64,000 nt of DNA from Amaurobius ferox (Eukaryota > Arthropoda > Arachnida > Araneae > Amaurobiidae). The DNA lies in assembly GCA_951213105.1 (NCBI GenBank), contig OX578137.1:56311236-56375235 (forward strand). Direction: 5' to 3'. A model generated the notes under the pieces. It did not search any database and was not told the DNA's origin. It saw only the letters and a list, made by a program, of their open reading frames with translations. The position numbers and the translations under genes were made by a program. Position 1 is the first letter of the stretch. Every line of letters starts with the position of its first letter. Positions 63,033 through 64,000 of this stretch are shown piece by piece.

Positions 63033-64000
63033 ACGGTAATAAAAGGGAAAATGTATTCACCTCGTGAAGTTAGAGATAAGACCATTTCCATGAATCACAA
63101 GAATAGGAAAGTTAATATTGAGAGGTTATGCTAATTTAAAAATTCAGAATATGAATAGTTAAACCATGGAATTAGAGATACTTGCTTCTTTCTCTATCTT
63201 AATTCACGTTTTATAGAATGCAATTAATGCAAGCTTTGTTCATACATAGATTGGTTGGAGCTGAATTGTATAACTCCGAAATTTAGAAAAAGTTTATCCC
63301 TTTCCTTCTATGGTTATAGTATGACCAGAAATTAAAAGCTTGAGGCAAAACTTTTGCTGTATTAAACTTGAAAAATTGGTTTGTCAGAAGGTCTAGGGAA
63401 AAGTAAAATTAGAGGTTGGTATAGTAAGTATATGTTTTGTTAGAGTCATATAAGAAATAGTAATATTGAATAGATGTATGGTTCTCATGTGTTTGCAGAT
63501 ATTAGAAGTGGATAAAAAGGTCAGCGGGAGTTTATTGCCTCCGGTTCCTGTTCTCCATTCATGGCAGTGATGTACTTGGACGTGCGTAACGTATAAAACA
63601 CGCGGACTTTGTTGGTTATAACATAATTGACATACACAGTAAATGACAAAATATGTGACTGCTACGGGTAAGAATGCAAATTTCTCGCACTTCCTCTGTA
63701 GAAACAGAAATATATGTTACTGTGAGACCAGAAATAGATCTCACATTAGATGAGACAGTTTTATGTTAAATTTTATTGTGGCCAAAACGGCGAACAGTAC
63801 TTGTAGTCTGGCTGGCACGGAATTTTATCACCCTGAAGCTAAAGGTCAGAAGACCATAAATTTAGGGGGCCATGACAGAGGGGCTGAGCTGGGCCTTACG
63901 AGATGTGGAATGGTTCCATTGGTTCAAGGAGTAACCAATAAAAAAAGAAGATTGTTACGTCAAACTCAATGCTCCAAATGGAAGAAAAGGAGGAGTTCCC
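63033..64000. other. Spacer, less AT-rich towards the window end
   Basis: No gene is recognised. From about 63480 the base composition becomes less AT-rich, with a CGTATAAAACACGCGGAC word at 63589. It could be the edge of another repeat or of a host gene beyond the window; I cannot tell. Confidence 0.4.

Overview
The window reads as AT-rich, intergenic eukaryotic DNA packed with transposable-element (TE) relics. I find no intact host gene, rRNA or credible functional tRNA. The repeat types point to an arthropod: arthropod-style Tc1/mariner-superfamily transposases, Helitron and Helitron-like non-autonomous elements, an RTE-like LINE remnant, and repeats ending in GACA microsatellites next to a 'GGTTCAGCCGTT' box. 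An arachnid is possible, but the sequence does not settle this.

Three repeat families dominate. Family A (about 0.9-1.4 kb) starts ACAAGAAAGATCAATCATGC and ends in a (GACA)n tract, a 13-bp hairpin and GTGTTAAAA. Copies or fragments lie at 1-22, 210-1285, 5282-6238, 7819-9150, 9463-10396 and 60790-63032 on the plus strand, and at 3551-4032, 27907-28831, 54872-56262 and 61326-62623 on the minus strand. The last minus copy is nested in the last plus copy. Several copies keep a TGACGTCA site 21-28 bp before TATAAAAG. Family B (up to 3.3 kb) starts ACTAGCAGCATACCCG and ends in a hairpin, (GACA)n and TTTATATAGAT. It forms a near-continuous cluster at 29873-43745, including a recent 3.5-kb tandem duplication, and a solitary copy at 51281-54261. 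Family C is a non-autonomous Helitron. Its cleanest copy (11699-12412) has a TC start, a CTAG end, a subterminal hairpin and an A|T target; two older copies sit head to tail at about 1330-4141.

The rest is smaller. A dead 1604-bp Tc1/mariner-superfamily element with TIRs (terminal inverted repeats) of about 185 bp and a TA target duplication lies at 48122-49725. Fossils of a mariner transposase (15816-16085) and of a LINE reverse-transcriptase C-terminus (17545-18010, minus) are readable. Four tRNA-like modules share a common leader (44.5-44.9, 56.4 and 57.8 kb). There are many minisatellites, TA arrays and local duplications. The stretches between them are low-complexity AT-rich DNA in which I see no supported feature.

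No set of genes works together here. The biology is TE structure and decay: nested insertion, head-to-tail arrays, unequal crossing-over inside TE clusters, and microsatellite growth at fixed sites inside elements.
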